A stretch of DNA of 64,000 nucleotides. Origin: Staphylotrichum longicolle. Lineage: Eukaryota; Ascomycota; Sordariomycetes; Sordariales; Chaetomiaceae. The notes beneath the pieces were generated by a model. That model ran no database searches and was not told the origin of the DNA. It was given only the letters and a program-made list of their open reading frames with translations. How positions within the stretch are numbered: the first letter of the stretch is position 1; the number at the start of each line of letters is the position of its first letter. Position numbers and translations under genes: made by a program. The DNA lies in assembly GCA_019096155.1 (NCBI GenBank), contig JAHCVI010000001.1, forward strand, positions 2,790,001-2,854,000, written 5' to 3'. Positions 1 through 10,067 of the stretch are shown in pieces.

Positions 1-358
1 GAAAGTTTAAAGTAACGCCTCGCTCATCACCTCCCCAACGATATTCGCCGATTTTGCCCCCTTTGTGCCTCGGGGATTTTCAAAACACGACGCCTCGAGC
101 AGAAGGACGATCTTGTGGGCTGAAGGCTGCACGCTCCTGTTGGAGGGTCAACGCCGACCGGAAACGGCTGAGGAAAACGTGGGGCTTCAGTCCATCACCA
201 GCCTCGGAGTTGAGGGAATGCCCATCAGTTGTCACTGAAAACATACGACGCTTTCAGTCCAGCCTTGCCAAACGAAACGAAGCAGGCAACCGGAATTGAG
301 ATCAGTTTGCGGTAGCGATCTAGGGAGACCCACGGAGCACCCGAAACATTAACTCATC
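1..358. other. Upstream intergenic stretch
   Basis: No convincing gene. The 81-codon open frame at 54-299 has no recognisable motif. This is probably the promoter and 5' leader of the gene starting at 359. Confidence 0.5.
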
Positions 359-1937
359 ATGCTAAGCGACAACCCTGGCTCATCTCTCCCCTCGGTTCCT
401 GCCCGCGCATCACAACCGCAGGTACCTATCCCGGATAATGGATACGTCTCCCCGCGGCTGCAACTCGACAGGCGCTCACCCGCACCCGGTTCACCATTCC
501 AGCCAAGCCAAAAGCAGCCGCAGCATGGCTTGAACGCCCCGCGCCCGTCGCTCTCGCCCTTGTCAGAATACCACAGTGGCTTCTCCGATGAGGACCTCGG
601 CGCTTCCTCGCCGTCTCCCTTCAACCTAGCCAACCATCGCCGGCAGCACTCCTTCCCGAACCTGCTGCCGCTGGCCTTTAGGAGCAGGACGCCGTCCCCG
701 ACGAGGAAGACGCACACCCGATCACCCTCCGAGCAGATGCCCTACACCGGCGACGGCAGGACCAACGGGAGGACGCCGGCGGACAGCCCCCGGGGAGGGG
801 CTGGGTTCGTCAACTGGCTGAGTGGCAGCGCCGGCGCGGCCAACGCGCTGGGCTTGTCCCCTCACAGCCCGAACCCAACTTCCAGAGACGGCACCGCCAG
901 CCCAGGCGCAGAGGCCACGCCCACCAGACTCCGCCGCGGCACCACTCCTGACCTAACCACGACCACCCCCAAACCCACCAACAACACCATGACCACCCGC
1001 TTCATGTCGGCCCTCTCCTCCCGCTTCACCCCGACCACCCCAACCACCACCAGGTCCCCCTCCGCCCCCTCCGACGATCCCTACGACGAACTCTCCACCC
1101 TCAACATCGAAGCCGCCCTCTTCCCCACCTCGCCCACCGCGTCCTCCCGCACAACCGCGACACCTTCTCCCCCGCGGCGTTCAAGAACCTCCACATGAAC
1201 GCCGCGGGCCTCCTGACCAAGATGCAGGCCGCCTACCGCGAGCAGGCCGCCGCGCTGCGCGACCTGCGCGCCGAGCGGGCGCGCAGCGGGACGAGCTCGA
1301 GGAGGCGGTCACGCGGGCGGCGCACCTGAAGATGCAGCTCGAGGGGATGGCGCGGAGAGTGGGGGAGCTGGAGGGGGAGCTGGCTGCCGAGCGGCGGAAG
1401 GGCGCTTCTCTCTTGGAGAAGAGGGGTGGGGGCCTGCCGGAGGAAGGGGCGTCGATGGTGTCGGAGGATTTGGGGGTGGACGAGGACCGGAGGAGGAGAC
1501 GGAGGCGGCGGAGTCGGGGCAGTGGCGGGGAGGAGAGCGACGACGAGGACGGGGACACGAGCGCCGAGAGCGAGAGCGTGTTTTCGCGGTGCCGGAGTCC
1601 GGCGCTGCCTGTAGCTCCGACCACGCACGCCATGTCGTCGGACGGGGCGGCCGTGATGGATGTCGCGGGGGCACCGCATGCGCGGAGCCACGCTGGGTCG
1701 GTGAACGCCACGCCGAAGCAGAAGGGCGGGCAGCAGATGAGTGCGTTTCAGAAAATACTCAAGGGGATCTCGGGCGAGGAGGCTGGGTGCGAGAACTGCA
1801 AGGGGCAGGACGCGAGCGTGGCGTGGGACACGGTGGGGCTGCTCAGGGATGAGAATAGGCATCTCAAGACGAGGGTTGGGGAGCTCGAGGTTGCTGTGGA
1901 GGGGGCTTTGGATTTGGTCAATGGGATTGGGATGTAG
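359..1937 (+). CDS. Fungal coiled-coil protein of unknown function, frame-disrupted
   Basis: I do not recognise a function. The first frame opens at ATG 359 and encodes about 260 residues rich in Ser, Pro and Thr, probably disordered. It closes at 1198. From about 1150 the coding signal moves to a second frame (DTFSPAAFKNLHMNAAGLL, a helical segment), and from about 1280 to a third frame (RDELEEAVTRAAHLKMQLEG, coiled coil) that runs to the stop at 1935-1937. The C-terminal part has a CENCKGQDASVAWDTVGLLR segment and a final short coiled coil. Both transitions need one extra base, near a C run (about 1145) and a GC-rich stretch (about 1275). No GT..AG intron explains them. Either two assembly deletions or a broken gene; the reading downstream stays protein-like, which favours the former. 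Confidence 0.7.
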
Positions 1938-2646
1938 TAGCTTGCCCGGCTAAGGCCTGTGCTGGTGCGGTGTTTTTGGCGTTACGTTGGGATATAGCCA
2001 TGCTGGAGGCGGCATCTGACTTGGATCTTTTGCATTTGTTTTGAGGTATTGCATGCTTGAGTTTTGGGACATAGATTGGTTCTTGCTCGGTAGGATAGTG
2101 AAACGGGGCATTGTGGGCAGGGCCCTTGTCAGCAAACACACCTGCGAGCTTCGGCTTCGGATACTCTGGATGTTCTCGTCCGAGAGACTAACAACCTTCC
2201 CGACATAGGCCGCATATCCGGCCCGGATTCGTACTCGAGCTTCAGCTTCGGATGCTCTGGATGTTCTCGTCTGAGAGAATGACAACGTTCCCGACACAGG
2301 CCGCATATCTCCGGCCCGCATTCATACTCGAGCTTCACGCCTTCGTCCAGTCCAATGAGCCTTCACAATGCTATTGTCTCTCAAGGAGAACAACTGCCTC
2401 AAAATGTACAATACCGTTCCCTCCCATGTGCATGCCCACATGCACGCAAGGATTCCACGGTTGGTTCCACCTATGGGATCTCCCAACCCGTCCGTTTGTT
2501 TAACCACAGCCTCCCCATCTCCCACTCTTTGAGTCTATCCATTCCATCCATCCACAGCCTCTTAATCCACCTCGGCTGCGCGTCCTCTATCCCTGCCCAT
2601 CCTCCCCTCATCCTCAGCCCAAGCTCACATCACTCCACCGATTCGC
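1938..2646. other. Intergenic, between two gene 3' ends
   Basis: Lies between the stop of the coiled-coil gene and the stop of the NDUFB3 gene on the other strand, so it should hold two 3' UTRs. The only clear structure is the tandem duplication at 2146-2336 (separate entry). No coding signal seen. Confidence 0.6.
2146..2336. repeat. Imperfect tandem duplication, about 92 bp unit, two copies
   Basis: The segment beginning GAGCTTCGGCTTCGGATACT at 2146 recurs at 2237 (GAGCTTCAGCTTCGGATGCT), and a third partial start (GAGCTTCACGCC) lies at 2330. Each unit contains CTCTGGATGTTCTCGTC and a downstream GGCCGCATATC block. The copies differ by scattered substitutions and a small length change. Confidence 0.85.
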
Positions 2647-2984
2647 TCAGTGGTGCTCCTTGCCGTGCCCGCTGTCGTGGTGGTGCTCATCCTGCAGGAA
2701 GAAGTGCTCGTAGGCGCAGTAGCCCGCAAAGGCGACAATGGCGGTGCCGAGGCCGGGGAACGAGTTCTTAAACCGGTTGAAGCGGGTGAAGCGGCCCGTG
2801 TAGCGCCATGCCTCGCTGTACACCGCCCATGTCAGATCTGTCCTGGACGGTAGAGGGAAATATGGGGGAAAGGAGTGACGCACGCCCTCTCCCACGGGTC
2901 GTAGCGCGGCTGGCCGGTGGCGGCCAGGAACTTGCGCATCTCGAAGCCCGTGATGTTGGGCTTCGGCTCGCCGTTGTAGCGCAT
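2647..2984 (-). CDS. ndufb3: NADH:ubiquinone oxidoreductase subunit NDUFB3 (B12)
   Basis: Accessory subunit of mitochondrial complex I, expected in the membrane arm of the inner membrane. Two exons, 2984-2884 and 2815-2647, joined across a 68-bp GTGCGT..ACAG intron give 89 residues, the usual size for fungal B12 proteins. The family pattern is visible: ITGFEMRKFLAATGQPRYDPWERAEAWRY, then one hydrophobic segment (GTAIVAFAGYCAYEHFF) and a His-rich tail (EHHHDSGHGKEHH). I chose ATG 2984 because a good acceptor (CCCCCAG) lies just upstream of it and may end a 5' UTR intron; a short extra first exon cannot be excluded. Divergent from caf1. Confidence 0.88.
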
Positions 2985-3649
2985 TATTCTGGGGGCAAGA
3001 CAGCTGTTAGCGGTGTCGGTGATGACGGGAGAGCTGGAGCAATTGATCGCACCTGGAGGGCTGCATTGTGGCGCTGGCAATTGCTCGTCGTGTCGACTGC
3101 TCAGCAGGTTCGGGGAGCTCAGTGACGAGAGGTCGCAGCGCCGAATTGCAGGGCAGACAAGCGGTGGTTTGAGCTGCCAGTGTGCTTGGCGGCGGGCTGG
3201 CCAGCGCCAAGCCGCTTAGTCAAGCCTCCAATGGCCCGTGCGCCTGGCGCCCTGTGCCTCCTGGCACATCTCCAACCTTGCTGTTCCGTTCGGAGCATGA
3301 ACGAACCTGCCGCCGCTTCCTCTTCAGCCCCCCGCGAAATCCAACAACGCTGAAAATACAGTTTCTCTGCGCTGCCTTCCAGCTTGCCTCGATCCACCCG
3401 CCCACCCGTCCACCCGATCAACCACTTCCAATTGTCAACATTTTCTAGCCCGCATTCGACGCCCCATCCCGACCGACGCTTGCACAGTCAAACCTGGCAC
3501 CGTCTGGTTCCTCGATTCATCCATCGTCGGCCCCCAAGACGAGGGACGGGAATGGTCCCTTCAAGACCCGAATCAGACACGGCTCTTAGGATACGGCCTT
3601 CACGATAGAGCGTCGAGGCAACCGAGACCACGGGCGCCGCCACCACGCG
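2985..3649. promoter_or_regulatory. Divergent promoter region ndufb3 / caf1
   Basis: 665 bp between the start codons of NDUFB3 (minus) and Caf1 (plus). It must carry both promoters and leaders. The caf1 side is C-rich, as is common in fungal promoters. A short upstream open frame for caf1 lies at 3552-3608. Confidence 0.55.
3552..3608 (+). other. Upstream open reading frame in caf1 leader
   Basis: ATG at 3552 followed by 18 codons and TAG at 3606-3608, ending 41 bp before the caf1 start codon. It is in another frame from caf1 and could lower translation if it is within the transcript. The transcription start is not known, so this is a candidate only. Confidence 0.35.
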
Positions 3650-5369
3650 ATGCCTCCGCCGCTCAACCGGTTCCCGAGCGGGCCCAACACCATCTCGCCC
3701 TACCACCAGCAGTTCCCTTCCCATGCCCAGCACGCGACGAGCCACCCGCCGCCCCTCGGCGCCACCTCGGCCTACCTCAACGCCCAGGTCGGCCAGGTGA
3801 ATCCCTTCTCCGCGAACAGCAACCTGCTAGGGCTCGCAGGGGGACTCAATGCCGCCGCCGGCTTCGGGGTAGGCGCCGACTCGGGCCTCGCCAGCCACGC
3901 CGCGCGCATGGGTTTTACTCACGCCGGCAACCTGCAGCAACAGCAGCAGTCCCAGCAACAAGCGCTGCAGCAACAACAACAGTCACAGCATGCCCAGCAT
4001 GCCCCGCCCGTCCAGCACCCACAACATGGACAGCAGCAAGGGCACGGCCTGGCGGAGCACGCGACAAGGGTTGCGCAGAAGGGACGGATAAGGGAGGTCT
4101 GGAAGCACAACCTGCATGAGGAGATGGCGAACCTGCGGGACCTGGTGGACAGGTATCCGTACATTGCTATGGTGGGATGACTCTTGCTCTCGTGAGAGGA
4201 GGTCGGGATGGCTAGGCTGACATGATTTCCGCTCGACAGGATACCGAGTTTCCAGGCGTCGTGGCGAGACCGATGGGCGGCTTCCGAGGAAAGAGCGACT
4301 ACCATTACCAATGTCTCCGGACCAACGTGGACCTGTTGAAGGTGATACAGATCGGCATCGCGCTCTTCAACGAGGACGGCGAGCAACCCCCGGCCCGCCC
4401 AACCTCGACCGACTCGACCGATCTGCGGAGGACAGGCAACCAGGCGCCGCTGCCTTACGCCTGGCAGTTCAACTTCAAATTCTCCCTTAAGGAGGACATG
4501 TACAACCAGACATCGATCGAGTCGCTGCAGCAGGCGGGCATTGACTTTGCCCTCCTCGAACGGGACGGCATCGACCCGCACGAGTTCGCATCCCTCCTGA
4601 TCCCGTCGGGTCTCGTCTGCTTCGACGACATCCGCTGGATAAGCTTCCACGGCGGCTACGACTTTGGCTACCTGACCAAGCTCCTCGTGTGCCGTCCCCT
4701 CCCGTGCGACGAGGTCGAGTTCGACCAGATCATGAAGCTCTACTTCCCCTCGACGTATGACGTTAAGCACCTCATGAAGCACGCCATCAAGCTGCACAAC
4801 AGCGGCATGCTCACGCCTAGCGACCCGACCGCCATCGAGATCATGCAAAAGTTTGAGCAGAAATCCGGCCTCGAGCACATCGCCGAGACCCTCAAGCTCA
4901 AGCGCGTCGGCAGCGCCCACCAGGCCGGTTCCGACAGCCTCCTGACGGGCCGCGTCTTCTTTGAGCTGCGCAAGCGCATCTTCTCGGGCGAGATCTCGGA
5001 CGACCACCTCGGCAAGGTCTGGGGCCTCGGCATCCCCGACTTTTCCGTCGGCGGCGCCGGCATCACCGTCGGGCCCAACGCCGCCTCCGCCACCGGCACC
5101 AGCGCTGGAAACGCCCAGGCCGAGAACACCCCGCCCGGCAGCCACCAACACCAGCACCACGGCCAACACCAACACCCCAACGGCTCCGCCCTCCAGAACG
5201 GCGGCGCCCCGAGCACCCCGAACGGGCGCCGCGCCGGCCCCGCCTCGCAACACCACGCACCACCACCACAACCAACTCGGGCGGCGGCGGTGGCGGGATG
5301 GGACCCATGACGCCGGGCGGGGGAGGCGGGGTGTTCGGCGCGTTTGCGTTTGCGGGGAATGCGCGGTAG
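3650..5369 (+). CDS. caf1: CCR4-NOT deadenylase subunit Caf1/Pop2
   Basis: A DEDD-type 3'-5' poly(A) exonuclease that shortens mRNA tails within the cytoplasmic CCR4-NOT complex. Exon 1 is 3650-4171, the intron 4172-4239 (68 bp), and exon 2 starts at 4240. The first 135 or so residues are a low-complexity, Gln-rich extension. The catalytic domain begins at GRIREVWKHNL. Catalytic residues are visible as D175 and E177 (DTEFPG, first codons of exon 2), D315 (GGYDFGYL) and D406 (QAGSDSLLTGRVFFEL). After the domain comes a His/Gln-rich linker. The exon-2 frame stops at 5308-5310, but a Gly-rich tail (MGPMTPGGGGGVFGAFAFAG) continues in another frame to a TAG at 5367-5369. This implies one missing base between about 5230 and 5280, in a CCA/CAC-rich stretch. 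Confidence 0.95.
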
Positions 5370-5488
5370 AGAGAAGGTGGTTTTTTTCTTTTCCTAGATC
5401 AACAACATACTTGCCATGACATGACATGCCATGCCAACATGCAAGGGGGGCTTGGCTCGGTTCTGGTTCATAAGGGGCTGGGCTGGCT

Positions 5489-5523
5489 TGTGTGTGTGTG
5501 TGCGTGTGTACATGTGTGTGTGC
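5489..5523. repeat. TG microsatellite
   Basis: Interrupted run of TG dinucleotides (TGTGTGTGTGTGCGTGTG and onward). A second, shorter TG run lies at 5605-5630. Confidence 0.9.
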
Positions 5524-5876
5524 GCCCCCCGTGTGGAGTTGTGTTGTGTCGTGTCTATGGAAGGGGTGGGTGTTGTGTGTCTCCAAGAGGGGTGTCTGTG
5601 AAAGGTGTGTGTCTTGTGTGTGTGTGTGGGTTTTATAAGTAAAGTAAAGACAGCTGTATTTCGGAACGGAATGGAATGGATGGATGGAATTTTGCGAGTT
5701 TGGGGAACAAATGCAATGGATGGGTTTTGCTTGCTTTGCTTTGCTTGTTTCTTGCTTGCTTGCTTTTTGAGTCTAATCATCTCCTGCTCTGCTGGGTCTT
5801 TTTTCCTCTTCTTCCTCTTTTCTGCTCCCTCATTCAAGCTTGGTCGGGGCGTGGTTATGTTTGTGCTGCTTTGTTT

Positions 5877-5924
5877 CCTCTCTCTCCCTCTCTCTCTCTC
5901 TCTCTCAAAAGTCTCTCTCTCTCC
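5877..5924. repeat. CT microsatellite
   Basis: Run of CT dinucleotides interrupted by CCC and by AAAAG. It lies in a pyrimidine-rich area between two convergent genes. Confidence 0.9.
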
Positions 5925-6827
5925 GTCTTGCGTTCGTTTCCCCCCCGCTTCCTCTTTTCGGTATAGTTTTTTCTGTTTGGTTTTCTTTTCGGTGAAACTG
6001 GTGAAGCGGGTGAAAGGGGGGTCTACAGGCGGGCGGGTGGGCGGATAATGGATTAGAGGGTTTAGGGATACCCTGGAATACACAACACACAACATACAAC
6101 ATTGCCCTGTCTGGTTTTCAAGGGTGAGCGCGGGACATTATTTTCATGTGTACTATTTGGCAAGAGTTGCTTGATTGATGGTGATGTGTGAGTTTTGTAT
6201 GCGTGATTGTGTGTCCGTCTGTCCGTCTATGTGCATGTTCCTGAACCGCTCTTTGGTGATGGTGATGGTAGTGGTGGTCGGCCACTGTGTTGTGGCCTGG
6301 GTATGCTTCCTGACGGGGCCTCTTTCACACCTTAGTCTTTCCCGGCTTACCTCAACTATGTCGGGCGTCGTCTTATATGTCTCCTAGTAAAGTTGGACAT
6401 GGAGAACGGGAATTGGAGTTGTGGTACGTTTAGTCCATGGCGAGTTAGAGGAAGAATGACAAACGACATTTGAGTTAATTGCTCTTTCTGCAGTCTACTC
6501 GATAGTGTTATAATGGCTGAGCTGAGCTTTCCTCTTTCCTTAGTTCTTGTATATTGTGTTGCCATGATAGCGCTCTTCGCTCGTTCGCTCAAACCGAACA
6601 AGTTCCTGCCGATGATACCATGCAAACTGAAGCAGGGCCCAAAGCCATAAACGCCGCTCTGATCCCACCCGTCTGTTACCGACCTAGACTAACCATCCAT
6701 CCATTTGCCCAGTTGTAAGTACCATATACCCTGCCAAAATAATCCAACCAAAGCCCGACCCAAAACCGGAACGCCACACCATGCACCAACCGCCTGTCCC
6801 AAACACGAGAAAGGAACTAGGTCCCAA

Positions 6828-8223
6828 TCAACTAACAAAAACCTTCCTTAGCTCACTAGTCTCGTACACCTCCCCCGTTACGAGGTCCTTGACCTGCCCC
6901 GGGGCCAGGCCGGACTTGGCGGCGTACTCGTCCAGGCGGGCCTTGCCGTAGACGCGGCCGTTGGGCAGTAGCATCAGGTCGTGCTCGAGCAGGCGGCTCT
7001 TGCCGTGGTGGGCATAGCGCACGTCGCGGGCGAGCGCGTTGAGCTCGGTCGAGCAGATCGGGCAGACGCGGGTGGTCAGGGATGCTGTGCCGTGGTGGGG
7101 GTGGTGGGGGTGGTGTTTTGGCGCTGCTGGTGGCGTGGCGGAGGTGGAGGTGCCATTCTGAATCGGGGGTTCGGGTGCTTCGTCCTGCGAGGCTTGGTCT
7201 TGGTGGGTGCTGTGGCAGGCTGGGGTCTTGAGGGCGGATAGGCCGGCCGAGAGGGCGATGTGCAGGAGGGGGTTCATGGGGAGGTTGAGCAGCTTGAGGT
7301 GGGCCTCGACGAATGCATCGGCGAGTCTCTGCCAACGGGAGGCGCTGTAGAGGGAAGCATACGGCTCAAGTGCTGTGTCGGGGCGGTAGGCGAGCAGGCC
7401 AGCCATGTTGCTGACTTCCTCGGGGAAGGTGTCGTTGAATGGGGTGATGTGCTTCTTGGCGTGGGTGATGGCCTCGAGCATCCTTGACTGGGCGCCGGTG
7501 CGCATCATCTCGATGTACTGCTGGCAGCGGAGCATGAACTCGAGGTTGGACTGCATCTTGCGGAGCTCCTTCTTGTTCTCGTTGCACCACGCCAGTGCCT
7601 CCTGAACACTGCCGCCCTCGAGCGATTTGCGGATCTTGCTCATGGCGACAAAGGTGTCAATGTCGACCAGGTCCCGCATCCCCCGCTCGTCTGCCAGGGC
7701 GATGGCCGATGAGTCGTAGCCGTGCCGCAGCATATAATCGACCAAGAGGCGGTCGAGGCGCTGGCGGGACCATGCCTCGTACTTGACGTCGTCGACCGTG
7801 TTGAGGTCTGCCAGTTCGCGCATGTGTGCGACACGAGAGTCCATCTGGCGGTAGAGGCGGTCCTCCTCCTCGGCAGCGGCGGTCAGCTTGCGCTTCAGGC
7901 CGCGCATCTTGACCAGCATCAGATCGAGGTTCTTGACGACATCTTGGGGCGAGGCTTTGCCGTTGAGCGACCCATTTGCGGTTTCTTTGAGCAGGTTCTT
8001 GACCGACGTCGACTCTTTCTCCAAGGGATAATGGACCGAGCGAAAGTTCTTGCGGAGGAGTTCGTACGGGAGACGGAGGCACGGTTGGTCCTAGGCAAGG
8101 GCAAGGTGTTAGCACAGCGACGGAGGGATGGACGACAACAACCAGGGCAGGACAATGACGTCGTCGTCTCACCAAGAGCAAGTGGTTGTCGTGGTTGATT
8201 TTGGCCGCTTCAATGTCGGCCAT
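6828..8223 (-). CDS. gid9: GID/CTLH E3 ubiquitin ligase subunit Gid9/Fyv10 (MAEA)
   Basis: RING-like subunit of the GID ubiquitin ligase, which in yeast marks gluconeogenic enzymes for degradation when glucose returns. Exon 1 (8223-8173, 17 codons) is joined over an 82-bp intron to exon 2 (8090-6828), giving 437 residues. An N-terminal coiled coil (about 50-115) is followed by a LisH-like segment (RLDRLLVDYMLRHGYDSSAI, about 128-160) and CTLH/CRA helices (SVQEALAWCNENKKELRKM onward). A Pro/His-rich low-complexity insert precedes the C-terminal degenerate RING (VCPICSTEL, about 358-412), as in Gid9 rather than Gid2. Exon 1 is in phase and starts with a clear ATG. Divergent from cbf1 with about 1.8 kb between them. 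Confidence 0.93.
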
Positions 8224-10067
8224 GGCGGGAATTTTGCTGCCAGTCTCTGACCTAAAAATCGCGAAGTGGCATGTGAAGCCGTGGCTCTGTTGGACTGTTT
8301 TGGGTCCGAGGGTGAAATAGCTAACAGGTTGAATCCAAGTGGAAGTCGGGTCCAGATGGGCTCCGGTCTTGGAGCACCCCAATGGCCAGAACCACAGCAA
8401 TGAGGGCAGCCATCCGATTTGCTGCGTTGCTGAGGTGGGGAATGACACCCACGCTCCGTGCTTCGTGGGGATGGGAAGATGGAACCCTAACCCTTAGATA
8501 GTCTCATGTGTCGTCTCACATCCGTCAACTCCATTACCCTTCTTCATCTTTGGTTATGCAATGCCTACCGATCCGGGTCTGGATCTGAGCGCGCTGAGAT
8601 GCAATGACTGCTCATCGCTGCAGAGCCGCGTGAGGGACACAGAGCAGATAATACATAGATCTAGGTGTGACGATCTGGGTGCCTCGTGACAGGTTCAGGC
8701 GGTCCAGTCATGTGCCCGCCTGTCTCACTGTCTCAAACATCAGGAGGGGTAGGAGGAAGGCGGGGCAGCCTGAAGACGGATATGTACAAAAGCACTCGTC
8801 AGATGGTGTAGATGGATGAGTGGGCGGCTGGAAGGGAGGGGATCGGGAGAGAGGGTGTGCAGATGCGCAGCCTAGCACACGTGCTAGAGAGGAACGACCA
8901 ACTTGGTTGGTTCAGCGCGTTGCAGAGATAAAAGTGCCAGGCAAGGCCGCCGTCTCGTCATCTCATGCATTATGATTAGCTTTTTACAAGGCGGCGAGTC
9001 AAGCGAGATTAGACGTGTCGTGTCTTTGGTAAATCCGACGGTTCCAGGCGCGTCGCATGTGAGTGCACCTCGAGCAACCCGCAGCATCTGAAGAAGACCG
9101 GAGAACAAAAGGCGCCCTGTTGCTGCTGATCGCTTGTGCATGCGAGTGCAGGGGCGCGGGAAAGGCCAAGAAGGCTGCGTCGGCAAAGGAGCTGGTCTGT
9201 GCACCCGATCCCTCCGCGACCCGCAATCCAACCCGCGATTTGAGAACCTCCCAGCCCCAGCTCACATGATCTCCAGCTTCCCTCTCACCCAACTCCTGCA
9301 TCGCGGCCATCATCAAGTGCCGTTAAACAAACACGCAAATCCCAGCAGTCGAAAGCAGGTAGGCTACGCCCAGGATCATTTTCATTTTATCGGAATCGAT
9401 GGAAAAGACCGTATTGCATCGATTCCCCTGCTGCTCCGTGGGTCCGGGCTGACTTTCGCAGCGCTCGTCACGTTTTCGGGCACGTTCCGTTCCCTTCACA
9501 TGACCTCGACCTTAGACGACCCAACCACAGAGAGTAAGAGACCCTTTCTCCAAGTCAAACATCTCCATCGAGTCCGCATGGGTCGCATGGGTCCATCTCA
9601 ATCACTATCAGTCCCTCAACGCTGCAATGCCGCAACGCCCGACGTCGCGATGGCTGGTGCATGGCCGTCCTGACGCGTTGCTGGAAATGCTCGCGACGCC
9701 CCTCTCTCTCGGCGCTCTGTTGGCGCTTTGCGAGGGGAATTGCAGCCGCTTTCTCGAGTGAGACGGCGCGCTGGAACTCGAGCATCAGCGCATCATGAAA
9801 TCCCATGCCATGACTGTGCTAGAGCAGGAGGCGACTGCAAGGTCGCTTTTAAAAGCTATCGTCGCGTTTAACAGCGCTCAGCGCTCACGAAATTGGCGCG
9901 CCGCATCAATCATATTGCTTTTTGCATGGTGGCGTGGCAAGCTCTGCCTGGGCCAAACCTCCCCGCGGTTCACAGAGAGCGGCCCGGGACAAGATCGTTT
10001 GTCTCGACTCGCCAAATGACCTCGTTCTGAAACTCGGCCAACCAGAGCCAAAAAAGAAACAAAGAAA
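8224..10067. promoter_or_regulatory. Divergent intergenic region gid9 / cbf1
   Basis: 1.8 kb between two start codons. It should contain both promoters. A near-palindromic E-box lies at 8872-8887 (separate entry). The open frames inside (for example 9134-9673) have no recognisable motif and I see no gene. Confidence 0.5.
8872..8887. promoter_or_regulatory. Palindromic CACGTG E-box
   Basis: CTAGCACACGTGCTAG: 7-bp inverted arms (CTAGCAC / GTGCTAG) around a CACGTG core, the general bHLH recognition core. It lies 1.2 kb upstream of cbf1 and 650 bp upstream of gid9. Function is inference from sequence only. Confidence 0.35.

Larger units (their letters stand above)
5370..6827. other. Intergenic with microsatellites between caf1 and gid9 3' ends
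   Basis: Both flanking genes end here, so no promoter is expected. The first 700 bp are rich in simple sequence: TG runs, GAATG/GGATG runs, TTGCT runs and a CT run. No coding signal was found in the open frames at 5421-6387. Confidence 0.6.

Noticed and set aside
241..250. ACATACGACG, like the 5' end of dispersed fungal 5S rRNA genes
   Set aside because: The following bases do not match a 5S rRNA and no internal control region is present.
1181..1862. Overlapping minus-strand frames under the first gene
   Set aside because: Arg/Pro/Ser-rich antisense shadows of the coiled-coil coding region.
3919..5586. 555-codon open frame antisense to caf1
   Set aside because: It mirrors the Gln-rich and catalytic coding region; the long antisense frame follows from high GC at third codon positions. 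No family motif.
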